From assembly GCA_019155205.2 (NCBI GenBank), contig JAHNZQ020003149.1, positions 1,937,181-1,991,845 of the forward strand: a stretch of DNA of 54,665 bases, written 5' to 3'. Of this stretch, positions 10,184 to 20,949 are shown one piece after another; position 1 is the first letter of the stretch, and each line of letters opens with the position of its first letter. Both the position numbers and the translations under genes were made by a program. The notes beneath the pieces were generated by a model. It did no database searches. It was not told the origin of the DNA and was given only the letters and a program-made list of their open reading frames with translations. The DNA comes from Gracilaria vermiculophylla. Taxonomy: Eukaryota; Rhodophyta; Florideophyceae; Gracilariales; Gracilariaceae.

Positions 10184-11101
10184 AAACTTCCCTTCTTCCT
10201 CTATTCCAATATATACTCCACGTCGAGTCTCGACAATCATGTTGTGCAATATGATGCATGTTCACAGAACGCTTTGCATCGTATCTATGTAGTGAAACCG
10301 TGAAGGATGCCGTAGAATACCAAAACGTTTACAGAGGACACCGAAAACTCGCTCCACAGACTTCCGTACGGCAGCTTGTCGTGCATTGAACATTGTTTCC
10401 ATTGGGTCGGCCAGGTCTCGATATCCAGTGGTAAATTTGCTGCATCTGGGATAAATGCCATCAACCAGCCAATAGTACCATCCTAGCTTGAATCCTTCAA
10501 TGTAGATATCTGGCGCCGAGGGCGGAAAGTTTCCTGCTGGCACATCGGGAAAAAGAGGAGAGGAATTCAATATGTCGATGTCGTTGAACGATCCAGGACA
10601 TCCGAAGAAGACGTGCCAAATCCAAAGCGATTCATCACATATGACTTCCATTCTTATTTCGCTCCTCCTGTTTTTGCCGTTGTTCTTTCCTTGATGTGCG
10701 ACAGGGCTCATTTCCCATTCCCATCCGGCACAATCTAAACACCCGATACATCCTGGAAATCCCTTTGACTTATAAACGGCTTCAATTTTTGCCAGATCAT
10801 CTGCTGTAGGTCTACGAAGGTACTCCTTTGCAAAATGCTGAATCACAGTATCACAAAAGTTTTTCAAACACTGTCTGGAAGTGCTCTCACTCAGCCCAGT
10901 GTATTTCTCTACGCCATCTGCGCTTAGACCATAACATATCTGGCGTAAAGCCGAGACGACCTTCTGCAATGCGGAGGCACTACGCTTGCCTGTTGCATCG
11001 CGATTTTTATTGAAGTACTCATCCATAGAAATGACAACAAATAGTTCATTGAACACGCTTCGGGGCATGCGAAATCGTCTGTCAAGTTCCGCTTCAGAGT
11101 A
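10178..11101 (-). pseudogene. PIF-1 transposase (PIF/Harbinger DDE)
   Basis: The minus-strand frame is open from 11101 (after a TGA at 11104-11102) to a TGA at 10264-10262, then continues in frame to 10178 with the conserved CIILHNMIVE. The N-terminus has RRFRMPRSVF and a helix-turn-helix region (GVEKYTGLSESTSRQCL). The three catalytic residues are present: Asp in GCLDCAGW, Asp in FNDIDIL and Glu in KSVERVFG. The stop at 10262 stands where PIF-2 has Ser, so one substitution explains it. The far N-terminus before 11101 is out of frame. PIF/Harbinger transposases cut and rejoin DNA at 3-bp TWA targets with help from a Myb-like partner, whose remnant lies at 9105-9463. Confidence 0.85.
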
Positions 11102-11104
11102 TCA

Positions 11105-11561
11105 CTTTCCGGTGCCTGCGTCCTTTCGCGTGTGTTGATCATCAATGAGAAAATCGTCTATTATGCGCTGTGTGTTGATTCAAAAATACCGTTCACGGTT
11201 TGGTTCACGGCTTGCGAAGGATGCCCGACTAAAATTCTTTGTGGATCTGCCGGAAAACCTCGCAGTTGCAGCTAAGGTCACGACTGCTACTATCTCATAA
11301 CCCTCTGATGTGGATGATCTTGACATTTAGCTTTCTTTTCTATGTAGCATAGTCTACAGCATTGAGCGAGTGGGTGTAACTGTGTTTGGAAATATGGTTA
11401 CGGCTGAGCCGCTGTGTTTACACTTCAACCCGTAACCGTAAACTTCGACATTGCAAATGCTGACAGCCTTAAACCACCCGACAGCCAATAGACGTTCATC
11501 TTTTCATACGTATTTTTAAGGTTATGGTTATTGATATGGCACACGGCTGTGGACGCTTTAA
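11105..11561. other. non-coding stretch between PIF-1 transposase and PIF-2
   Basis: No supportable gene. It probably holds the 5' flank and right end of PIF-1, but I could not fix that end. The words GGTTACGG (about 11397) and CCGTAACC about 30 bases further on are inverted copies and could form a stem. Confidence 0.5.
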
Positions 11562-11586
11562 GAGCATCTCCACCCCATATACAAAA

Positions 11587-11724
11587 CTCCAAAATTTGAC
11601 ATATTTTGGAGTTCAAAGCCGAAATATCCGTTGCCACCCCGTCTTCTCATTCCAACACGTTTGAATCACAAGACTCCAACACTCGGCGAGCGCGCTCCAA
11701 AATCACGAGATTTGGAGCGCGCTC
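11587..11724. repeat. palindromic subterminal region of PIF-2
   Basis: CTCCAAAA (11587-11594) is inverted at 11604-11611. A perfect 14-bp pair, GAGCGCGCTCCAAA at 11688-11701 and its complement at 11711-11724, has a 9-base loop, and each arm contains the palindrome GAGCGCGCTC. Repeated CTCCAAA words near a transposon end are candidate binding sites for its transposase or partner protein. Confidence 0.75.
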
Positions 11725-12506
11725 CAAATAACATCACTCCTCCCACACATCGACCACGAATCTCCTGGGCACGTGCCGGCAATGCCAGCGGGAACTTCCT
11801 ACCATCGACGAAACCGGAACATCTTTGGTGCGTCATGATCTGGCGTCCACTTGGCGTCAACGTAAGTCGTCTTTGCATACGCGGAATGTATTTGCCCAAA
11901 CACAGCCGGTTTTTCAACAGGTGCAGCGTCTTTGAACATAAACAAAGACGAGATTAACGGTCTTCATCTCTACAGCCCATCATTGCATTATTGTTTGTCA
12001 AGCTGCTGCATATGCATTTTTTTTACTCTTCTGTTTGCAAACAAACCTTCCGGTGTTTCTTTACGTTGTGCTTCTTTCCTTCTTCGTTCACGCCTTTTTC
12101 TTTGGTGTTCTTTTTTGATTGTTACGGGGATGTCAAAGTGGCTTTATGCCTCTACTCTCAAGTGCGAAAAATCGTCCTACAGCTCTATCTAGTGGCAGGC
12201 TGGGTTTCTGTGGGATCCATTGGCTTTCTAGATATATGGCAATATTAATTTCCTGGGGTTGGTTTATGTACTAGCGTTTCCTGCAAATCTCTTTAGAAGA
12301 GGTCAGATGTGAGTTTGTGGGTGTCATTGATCGTCTCTTAGGTGTGATTGTCACACTGTCTGCATTTACATCTTGAAAAGAATTTCACTACCAAGTCAAG
12401 TTCTACCACTGAATGATTGGTAAGGACACATTCTTCTCGTACCATGACTCATAAACCCTGCTTCTTACCTTGACATTTGTTCACCATATCGTGTGGCTTT
12501 TTGCGT

Positions 12507-13769
12507 ATGGCAAAAATGCAAGGTTGCAACCGGTATCGTGATCGTTCTAAGTTTATGAAGTCTACTACAGGACAGAAATTTAAGACGAATTTCGCTTTGG
12601 GTATCGGGAAAGATTGGACTGCACTGGAAACTGTTGCAGCTTTTCGTGCGTATGTTATCGTATCCAAGGATCCCAGAAAAAGGAATAATATAAAGAGAAA
12701 GTTGTTCTTTGCGGACGTGTTGCAGAAATACGAGAATGAAGTTTCTTCCTTTGTCGCTAAAGACTCTTTACCTAAACGTACAGGAGCCACTGTCTCCCAA
12801 CGCTATCGCAAAGCCCGGTATGAGTGTTTGAAAATGGAGGGGGTTATTTTACGTATCAAGAACAAGAAACTTACTGGTTTGCCAAGCCAGGAGGATATTG
12901 AACGAGCAGCACTGGCTATCTACGATGGAGAAGCAAACATTTTGGACATATATACGTTCATCCCAGACATAACTCTTTACGCTGGTCAATGTTTTCTGTT
13001 CCGGTCTGATTTAACTTTCCTGCGTACAACACATGCGTGGTATATGGTTGTAAAATCGCAGCAGATGAGCTCATGTAATCTTCCAAGCAAGGCTGACGAC
13101 GAAAAGAGGACTGTAAATGATCAATCCACTGTAGTGAAAACACAACCTCCTAACACGCACCGAAAAGGTCACCGACTTTCAAGTAACAGACCTATGGGAA
13201 CAAAGTTAGCTTTCGAAATCAAGGAACAAGTGGAAGCGTTGAACAAATGTGCAGAGGGTATTGAAAAGATGGCGGTGGTGTCAATGAAAGGCACTAAAGG
13301 GGCTTAGGAGATGTTCGAGGTCGACAAACAACGGGCATTGATCGAACTGTTCTCTATGTCAGGCACAGATCCCCAGCTTCGTCAACGATTCATGAAGCTA
13401 TAACAGGAGATAGCGGTGATGGAACTGGAACGAGAAATGCGAGTCATTGCGCTACCAGAATATATTGTGGATGACATGGAAGGTGTGAACGGTACAACGG
13501 GTTGCGATGAAGAAGAAATCGAAAGGGTGCCTGCACAACATGTCGTGAAGGCAGCATATGTAGTCGGTGATGCAGAGGATGGGAGTCCCATCGCTAAAGG
13601 CAGCGATCCGACTGCGTAAGATGCAGTCAGGTCTAACGATGCCACTTCCATTTCATTCAGTCCAGCGAAGCAGAAATCTGGTTCTTCCCCCAATACTCTT
13701 GCTCCGCATACTGATCACAATCCGAACGTTTCAACAACGTTACAAACCATAGAAAAATTATTGAACTAG
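12507..13769 (+). pseudogene. PIF-2 Myb/SANT-like DNA-binding protein
   Basis: One plus-strand frame from ATG at 12507 to TAG at 13767, about 420 codons, with in-frame stops at 13305 (TAG), 13398 (TAA) and 13617 (TAA) and no frameshift. The N-terminal part looks like a Myb/SANT-type trihelix (DWTALETVAAF, FADVLQKYENEV, GATVSQRYRKARYECL), as in the second protein of PIF/Harbinger elements, which guides transposase to the ends. The C-terminal third has the paired-helix pattern FEVDKQRALIELF and LEREMRVIALPEYI, then a Ser/Pro-rich tail. It is convergent with the transposase and ends 103 bases from it. The family call rests on pattern and context. Confidence 0.75.
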
Positions 13770-13871
13770 ATCTAGGTATCTAGAGTTGAGAAGAATTGGA
13801 ACTGTATCCAGAACGCCTACATGGTTTTACCACTGAAATTGAAAATCACTGCGTGACGTCTCTGCACCATA

Positions 13872-15359
13872 TTACCTCCAAATGTGAGAGCCCAAGGCAG
13901 AAACAAGCCTTTGGTTCAACGCTGGGAGTTTAATGTTGTCATTAATAACGGGAGAGGAATGTCCTGTCAGAAGAACGTCTCCAGGAGCGCACTGTTCGAA
14001 GACAACATCGTTAGTATCTTCCCGTTCATTAAATCTTTCTGTACGACCTCCAGCTCCATCACTTGAATACAAATGCCTACGGCTTTCTACAATCATGTTG
14101 TGCATGCTAACACAGGCACTCGCAAGCCATTGCATTTTTTCCACGGACCAGAACTCACTAGCAATGAACAGTAGTTTGGACCGCCAAAACCAGACACCCA
14201 ACACTCTTTCGATGCATTTTCGAAGCCCCTCTTGCCTTCGTGTGTAAATTTTAGACTTCTTGTCTGAAGCCGTACTTAAAGACTTTACGAAAACCTTCCA
14301 GTTTGGGTAAATACCATCCGTACGATAATACAACCAATCGAAGACAACACCAGAGATTGTGTAGCTTGGTGTCACTGGGGGAAACGTCCCCGAAAGTACA
14401 TGAGAAAAATAATCACTAACTTCTAGTATATTGAGGTCATTCATGGCACCAAGCAAACCGAAATGGAACGACCATATCCATAAATCTAGTGAACAAAAAA
14501 CTACCATTCTTATTGAGGGTTCTCCTTCCTTACCAACCATAATTCTTTGTAAAGCTTTTGGACAATTATTCCATTTTCAACCTGCACAATCCAGGCATCC
14601 AATGCATCCCGGGAAGCCAGCAGAAGCAAATGTACGTTCAATATTTTTTATATTGGACGCTGTCGGATATCTTAAATACTGTCGAGCAAATACTTCTGTG
14701 ATGGTAACACAAAAGTCCTCCAAACATCTCGAAGCTGTTGTTTCCGAGATATCAAAAAGATCACCAGCAAGATGAGCCGGAAGTCCGTATGTCAGCTGTC
14801 GCAATGCGGAAATCACTTTGAGAAGCGGTGAAATACCAATTCGGCCCGTAGCGTCTGGTCGCATACCTTGTTGCATATGTGGGAAATGTAGTACCACTTT
14901 TGCCATTAAGGTATTGAAAACATTTCTGGGCATCCTAAAGCGTCGCTCAAATGCCTTTTCATTTTGCTGTGGTCCTCTTTGATTTGTTCCTGGTCTCATT
15001 TCGGAAGAAGACCAGAAGTATTTGACCATGTAGTAAACATGTGCTGTAGAATAGTCACGGTAGACGTTAGGGGCTTTACTTGGCAAAGATCCTCCATGTG
15101 TACGTCTGTGATGAAGTAAAGCAATTGATGCCATTTGAAACCAGAAACAGGCTGTAAATTCCTCGTTTTCATCTTCTTCAAAGAGCAGTGGCTTTGATGC
15201 GTCCATTTTACAAGATCTGGACGAGTCCTTAGGTTGGTTCTGTTGGTGTCGTGGTGCTTCGCGTTGGAGTTGGAGTCCGGGACTCACCGGTGGGAAGACT
15301 GCGGGCTGCAAACGACTGAGGCCTTGGGATTTATTTTTGGTTTGAAGCACGCCAATCAT
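13872..15359 (-). pseudogene. PIF-2 transposase (PIF/Harbinger DDE)
   Basis: One minus-strand frame, about 495 codons, broken by a single TGA at 14579-14577. The stop replaces the Trp of the DCAGW motif (intact in PIF-1), so a TGG to TGA change explains it. Ahead of it are FERRFRMPRNVF, a helix-turn-helix (LFDISETTASRCL) and the first catalytic Asp (GCLDCAG); after it the second Asp (MNDLNIL), the catalytic Glu (CIERVLG) and the conserved HNMIVE near the end. The likeliest start is the ATG at 15206, though the frame opens further up at 15359. All three catalytic residues survive, so the damage may be only this stop. It lies inside a complete PIF-2 element. Confidence 0.9.
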
Positions 15360-15607
15360 GACTTGACTTGTGTCATTGGTCGATTTGGAATTTGGTATAT
15401 GGGTGGAGATGGTCTAATGATTTACTTGAGTCTATCTGACCAGCGACCTCAGGCTACCTTATATGAGGTAGATTTTAATTAATTTTTAAATATGTCAAAA
15501 CATTAAAACTTTTCCCCATTTTTTCTCCTTCTAGTATCCTCATCAGGTTGTGGACGCCGGTAGCGCTTAACTACTCTACAACAACCAAAGGTCCATTGTA
15601 ACTGTTA

Positions 15608-16854
15608 CAGACTGCTTCAAAAACATACAACATGCTGTTAAATCTCAAAAAATACCATGCAATGTATACTGGACGCCTACAAAACACGTTTCAGGAAAAT
15701 TTAAGAGTCAAAAAACCGTTTCAAAAACATATGATCACCAATAAAAAATCTTTAGTGCGCGACGCTCAATAGTTTATTTTGCATCACGTTTGCTGTAAAA
15801 CGCTAATGCTGCGTTTTGCCATCGAATTAATGTACTTTTTTCTAATTACATCTGTTATAGATTTCCAGCAATTTTTAATACAGTTTTTGAGTTCAAAAAC
15901 TGTCTGAAATTGCCTTACATGCGCATTACCCATGCTTGCCAGCAATCTCCAAACGTTTTTGATTGGGTTCAAATCTGGTCAGCGCCCCGGCCACTCTAAA
16001 ATGGATACCTTTGACTCCTGTACCCAAGTCTTAATTAACAATGCGGTATGTACAGGCACATTATCCTGTTGAAAAATAACTTTTTTTTCATGTAAACATA
16101 AACAAAAAGGTAGCACATCATTGTATAGAACTCCTTGATATTGATCCGCATACATAGTTGCTTCAATAAATGCAATTTCAGTCAGACCTTTTTTAAAAAA
16201 TGCCCGCTCTGACCATCGCAGAGTCTTCAACAAAATGTTTGGTATAAAATTCACGTCGTTGCTTACAATATTGGTGCCAATAATATTTGTAACATTCTGG
16301 TCCATCTACATTGAACTTTTTTTCATTAGTAAAAATAGCATTTTCCCACTCTTTTTTAGAGAGGGCTTTTCCAGCACACCAGTCAACTCTTTTTTGCTCG
16401 TGATGGTCTTGGAGAAAGAAAATTTTCATTCTTTTCTTACACTTAAAACATTCTTTTTTTTATTTGCCTCTATAAAGTTGATTTAGAAACGTTGAGATTG
16501 AGATTCATTCCAGTTGTTATGCACGATACTTTTCTTCGGCAAAACTCCCTTTTGATTCTTTTTTTGTCTCCTAGACTGAGCTTTTCAGGGCGTTCTGGAG
16601 ATCGTTTTAATCCATAAAGAGTCGGAGGTTTTAGAAAAGTAGCAATTGTGATCCTAGAACGCATTAATTATCGAGCCGTAGCACTGTTGGAGTGTTTCTA
16701 GGCGTTTAACTTTATTATTTGAATCTCTTCTTGCTTTAGAGATGGAGGACCTCGTGCCATTTCTACTAAAAAGAAGACAGTGCAAATATCTTTCTGAAGC
16801 GATGCTAAATAGACTATGTGCAAAATCTAGCCTACAGTACAGTTTTGGAGCACT
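15608..16854 (-). mobile_element. Tc1/mariner element, degenerate
   Basis: About 1.25 kb, the usual size. The left end (CAGACTGCTTCAAAAACATA) and the reverse complement of the right end (AGTGCTCCAAAACTGTACTG) are imperfect inverted repeats, and TA flanks both sides (15606-15607 and 16855-16856), as expected for Tc1/mariner. It contains one transposase pseudogene. Confidence 0.7.
15784..16770 (-). pseudogene. Tc1/mariner transposase
   Basis: Pieces on the minus strand give a transposase of about 330 residues. An N-terminal helix-turn-helix region (RSRITIATFLK, RPEKLSLGDKKRIKR) is followed by the catalytic core: FTNEKKFNVDG, VIFQQDNVPVHTA and EWPGR, then PDLNPIKNVW. The first catalytic Asp, normally in F(T/S)DE, is Asn here. 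A stop after KSTL, a TGA at the invariant Ser of the WPGRS/PDLNP region, and a one-base change in a T6A6 run after VRAGIF interrupt it. The protein would cut the element out at TA sites; it is dead. Confidence 0.88.
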
Positions 16855-16856
16855 TA

Positions 16857-17394
16857 TTAGGAATAATATATTTTTCAGACACAGTATACATCAATCGCTG
16901 ACGTCAACAACATCCATGATCTATGGCATCGTCCAGAACTGCTCTTAAAACTGTTGGAACAACTGTCAACAGTGGCTTTTCCTTGATTTTCTGTGACGCA
17001 AAATGTAAACGCTATCATTGATTTTTTGTGCAATTTATCTACTGTATAAGGAATAGTTTTCAATGTTGATGTTCGCAGATTTAATAATAAAAATATCACA
17101 TTTTTCACCGTTTTTTCAGCTTCTTAAATTGTTACAGAATAGTTACCTTACTTCTTTCCATTTTCAAACTTTATATAGGCTTTAATGAGTCTTTGCACAC
17201 TTAAAAAGTGTTGAACACTGCATTCGATTCAAGCAACATTGAAAACGCTGAATACGAGGCTATTCGGACATTTTGGAATATGAAAACTTTGTAAACGTAT
17301 CTATGTGATTAACATTAACATTCAAACTGCCAATCAACTCTTTTTCATGGTCGAAAATGATATATCTGTACAACGTTGAGTTCCTTTTGAATGG
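16857..17394. other. AT-rich stretch without a recognised gene
   Basis: Between the Tc1/mariner right end and the readable piggyBac fragment. Short open frames only. Part may be the 5' flank of the piggyBac relic. Confidence 0.5.
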
Positions 17395-17769
17395 ATGTAT
17401 GTAAATGCATCAGTCAAAAGTTATCTGCCTAGCAGGAGATTTTATCTCACAACGTCACGCTCTTATAGGAATTACTGCATTGGATTTCTTTTTCCGAATG
17501 TTTCCAATACATCGTTTTCAGTCTATTATGAGCCGAACCAATGTTCGTTTTGGAAAGCAAAAGGTTCTCGGAGAACCTCAGAAAGAGAGCTGCTGAAATG
17601 TGTTAGGGTTCTTATTCTAATGAATCATATTGGATTTTCTAATAGACGACATCTTTGGAGAGGAACCCAATTTTCTAAGTTTAATCCACAGCCAAAGTTT
17701 GGGCTATTTATGTCACGAAACAGATTTGAATTAATAAGGAGTTCAATATGTCTTAGTGGAAATGGTATG
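17395..17769 (+). pseudogene. piggyBac-type transposase, N-terminal fragment
   Basis: A plus-strand frame of about 125 codons matches the N-terminal part of piggyBac-type transposases (DDE_Tnp_1_7): ERELLKCVRVLILM, NRRHLWRGTQFSKF and FGLFMSRNRFELIRSS fit the family pattern of a helical block, a Ser/Lys-rich loop and the conserved MSRNRFE helix. It ends where the gypsy-2 LTR begins (17770), so the DDE core is missing. No complete partner is seen elsewhere in the window. The call rests on these motifs. Confidence 0.7.
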
Positions 17770-18622
17770 TGAAGTGCAACGCCCTCCAGGGAGGCTTTTC
17801 CTCGGCACTTTGCCGGTTCGCCGAATTCTGGTTTGGCCGCACTTCTTAGAATGGTTAATGCCGCGAGGGCGACTCGCGTCCGTCTACGCAGTGGGTTCCA
17901 AAGTAACCGGCACCGCACATGTCACGCGCTGTGGCACGCGTGCGGCAACCGCGCGCGGCCCGCTAGATACAGTACGAGCCCCGGTTCGCGATAGCCTTGC
18001 ACAGTTAATTTATAATTTTTTGCTAATTTATTTCCTTAGTTATTTCGGCCATTTTGGCTCTAGAGCCACAGTATTTCGCGCGACGGCACTCGGGCCGTCA
18101 CGCCCAGTAACCCGCACCATGCAGAATCTTCGGTCTGACTTGCCGCCCGTGCGGATACCTCTCTCCTCCGTAGAGAAGTACGCCATGGATTACGGAAGTC
18201 AACCGCACTGGGTGCCGAGAATAATTGTCTGGACTATTCCTTTTTTCTTTTAGGTTCGCCCTCGTACGAGACTCTCCCCACCGGACCTCCGATGTACCCC
18301 CTTTGAACTACGTCCGCCACCCGCTGAACGCTGCCTGCCCTACAGCCGCACGGCTTCATACATTACGTAGCCACACCAAGATAGCCTTACATATCACAGA
18401 GAAGTCTCATCGTGCTTACGGAAACTGCTTCAGTCACAGGACTTGCAGGATCTCCGGTTTCTCCACTCGTCTTCCTTCTGCACCCTTTGCGACGGCTTGT
18501 CGCATGAGTAAAGCCCACCTTGTGTGCCTCGCCCGAGGAAGGCTCTGCCCCCCGAACTACCTCGCGAAAAGGAGTTTCGAATATCTTTTGTGGTAATTTT
18601 CCCTTTGGAGTATTGCACTACA
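17770..18622 (+). repeat. gypsy-2 5' LTR
   Basis: It starts TGAAGTGC, as do both gypsy-3 LTRs, and ends near CACTACA. The last 50 bases (TTTTCCCTTTGGAGTATTGC) match the right gypsy-3 LTR (TTTTCCCTTTAGCGGAGTAC), and the primer site follows. The middle is strongly diverged. Confidence 0.7.
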
Positions 18623-18625
18623 ACA

Positions 18626-18643
18626 AGGTCACCCGACTTAGAA
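18626..18643 (+). promoter_or_regulatory. putative primer-binding site of gypsy-2
   Basis: AGGTCACCCGACTTAGAA, 4 bases after the LTR, differs at two positions from the gypsy-1 site TGGTCTCCCGACTTAGAA. Confidence 0.5.
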
Positions 18644-18742
18644 TGAAAACCTACTGGCAGATCTTCTTTGTGGTTCTTTTGTCTTTTCATTTGTTGTCCA
18701 CTTTGAAATTCACCCGTTGACAAAGTTTCACCGTCTTGATGG

Positions 18743-20660
18743 ATGCCTCCGATGGGCCGGAAACACATTGGAGCCGAGCCAGTAACGACCCGTAGCCGGT
18801 CCAACGAAGAGAACGAGGAACGCCACGCGGTGACTCTCGACACAGCTGGTGCAGACCAGGTGGACCATGGAACGGTGACGGCTGAGCCGGATCGCTTATC
18901 ATCTGGAGCTGGGCCATCAACAGCCTTTAAGGTGGTATCCCCGTCGCCATGGTTGGTGAACACGGCTTACGGGGTTCATTTGGAAGATCAGATCCGCAAC
19001 CTGCGGCTAATCCAGACAGCCCTGGCTGAAAAACTGGAGTCCCGCCGAGCACACTCGGAGAATCTCTCGACGAGCGTCGCCGAGGAGCTTCACGTGCTGA
19101 GGTCGGATGTCCATACGATCCTCGAGGCTTTCGGGCCGCCGGCGTCTTACGTCGAAGGCGTCGATGCTCGATTTAATCGAGTACGAGTCCTACTCCAGTC
19201 GGTCAAGAAAGCTGTTCTTGCTTCCGCATCTACGGCGCAAACCGCTGGCTCTCAGTGTAGTGAACGCCGGAAGGCTCGGAATGGCCACGAAAAGTGGAAC
19301 AACCGAAAGAACCGCGATCAGCACAAGAACGTCTCCTCCGCCTCGGAATCGACTTCTTAGGATTCTGAGCCCTCACAGAGCGATTCTCACTATGACCGCC
19401 CGGAGCGGAGTTCCTTTTCCAAATGGTCAATTGTCAACTATTGGGAAATACGATTCCGGTCAAATGGTAGAAAACACCCCGGGATTCAGGAATTGAAGCC
19501 TACTAATTCCTTGTACAAGGAGTTGGTTTCATACAAATATTATCTGTTAGAAGATTCTTCTCTAGGCAGGACAACCAGTGACACGAGTGAGGTGAAGGAT
19601 TGCATCAAGCGAATGCAGCTCTACATGAGAAACCAGAATCTTACTGGAGACGATTCAATTTGGTACTGGACTTCCTCGCCCTCTTTGCCGCGGAAGCCGA
19701 TATTCTCAATATGAGTGAGGCCCAGACATCTCTGGCATTTCTTATCTACTTACGGGGAGTTGCTGACGACCAATTGTTCTCAGTACGAGGTTCATCTCAA
19801 GCGCTCGAAGGAGGAGTGATTTGTTGGCCCGAGGCCGTTCAGTACCTCTTGCGTTCTTACGCGATTTACACCGCCATTCCGTCGGGTATCCTCATACTGG
19901 GAGATACTCGCCAGCGCGCTGCAGAATTGGAGACCGACTACTTGGTACGACTGGAGAAGTCTTTCCACCTCTGTGGCAATTTTTAACCCGGAGAAGAACG
20001 TAACACGATATTTATTGATGGGTTGGATCCGGAGATCAAGACGTTCGTTTCCCGTTACCAGGAAAGGTCACCCTAAGGTGGTATACCTGAAGCTGGTCCA
20101 ATTCGGCCGCGCAGAGGAAGACGCATTCCGAGCGAGAAACTTTGGTAGCCGGCCGAAAGGAGCGAAGGCACTGATGATCGGTTCGGATACCTTCTCCCTT
20201 TTTCTTGGTGCCAGTGATACTGCCAAACCGGGTCATGACGGCGTGCACCTTCTCTAAGATGATGGTTGGTCAGTTCCGACATTGGAAATAGTGTCCACGA
20301 CAGAAAGCTCGTGCGGTATAGAAATGGATGCTCCGCAGGAGGCCTAGGCCCTCTACATGGATCACAACTGAGCCCCGTTCGCTCGTCTGCCGTATGCCAA
20401 GAAAATGACGATCGTTCAGCGCCCTGGATGGGGCGGTAACCGGAGTCACGGTAGGTCAGCCGAAAACCGGAACGCCGCTCTTCGAGTTCTGTCGTTTGTA
20501 GTTGTCTGCCACTTGTGCTGAACCCGGGGACACATTTCCCCGCAGTGCCTTCTTCCGTTGAAGTAGATGGCGCAGGTGGTTGCCAACTACGAAGACCTGT
20601 CCCGGGAAGAGAAGTTAGCAGTGGCGATGACGTCGTATTTCCGTGCGAAAACGGATTTCC
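18743..20660 (+). pseudogene. gag: gypsy-2 gag
   Basis: A first readable block (18743-19360) contains a helical segment (SVAEELHVLRSDVHTIL) and the family motif FGPPASYVEGVDARFNRV. A second (about 19600-19990) looks like capsid (YWRRFNLVLDFLALF, WPEAVQYLLRSYA, RLEKSFHLCGNF). A zinc knuckle of form CX2CX4HX4C lies at 20507-20548, with TGA straight after the second Cys. Several stops and frame changes break the gene. A later motif (LSREEKLAVAMTSYFRAKT, about 20600) is shared with gypsy-3. Gag would build the particle and bind RNA. Confidence 0.75.
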
Positions 20661-20949
20661 CTAACTTGTTGGCTTAAATTCCGCTCTCGTGGCAGCTGCT
20701 AACGCCAGGGACGACAGGGTCATTTTCCAACTTCCATGGAAGTGTTGCCTCCCCCGCTCGTGAGGATAATCCCCTCCAACAGGATAAAGCACTAGTTGAG
20801 GAGGAATCAGGGCGAGAGCCCAGAGTGAAGCCCGTTCATGGAAACTAACTGAGTAAGTCTCCGCACAGGGAGAAGCGTCCTCAGATATGAGACTGACGAC
20901 GCCCGGAGCGCCGCTGTCTCGCTCCCCGGTGGAAACGCTTTCGAGGAAA

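Larger units (their letters stand above)
11562..15414. mobile_element. PIF/Harbinger element PIF-2 with terminal inverted repeats and TAA duplication
   Basis: The left end GAGCATCTCCACCCCATATAC and the reverse complement of the right end, GACCATCTCCACCCATATAC, form imperfect inverted repeats of about 28 bases. Both sides are flanked by TAA (11559-11561 and 15415-15417), the 3-bp target duplication typical of PIF/Harbinger. The 3853-bp element holds a plus-strand DNA-binding protein gene and a minus-strand transposase gene, tail to tail. Both genes carry in-frame stops, so the element cannot move by itself. Palindromic subterminal sequences lie at 11587-11724. Confidence 0.9.

Noticed and set aside
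18430..18963. Minus-strand frame over the gypsy-2 leader and gag start
   Set aside because: Lies antisense to recognisable gag and the primer site; composition follows the gag strand.
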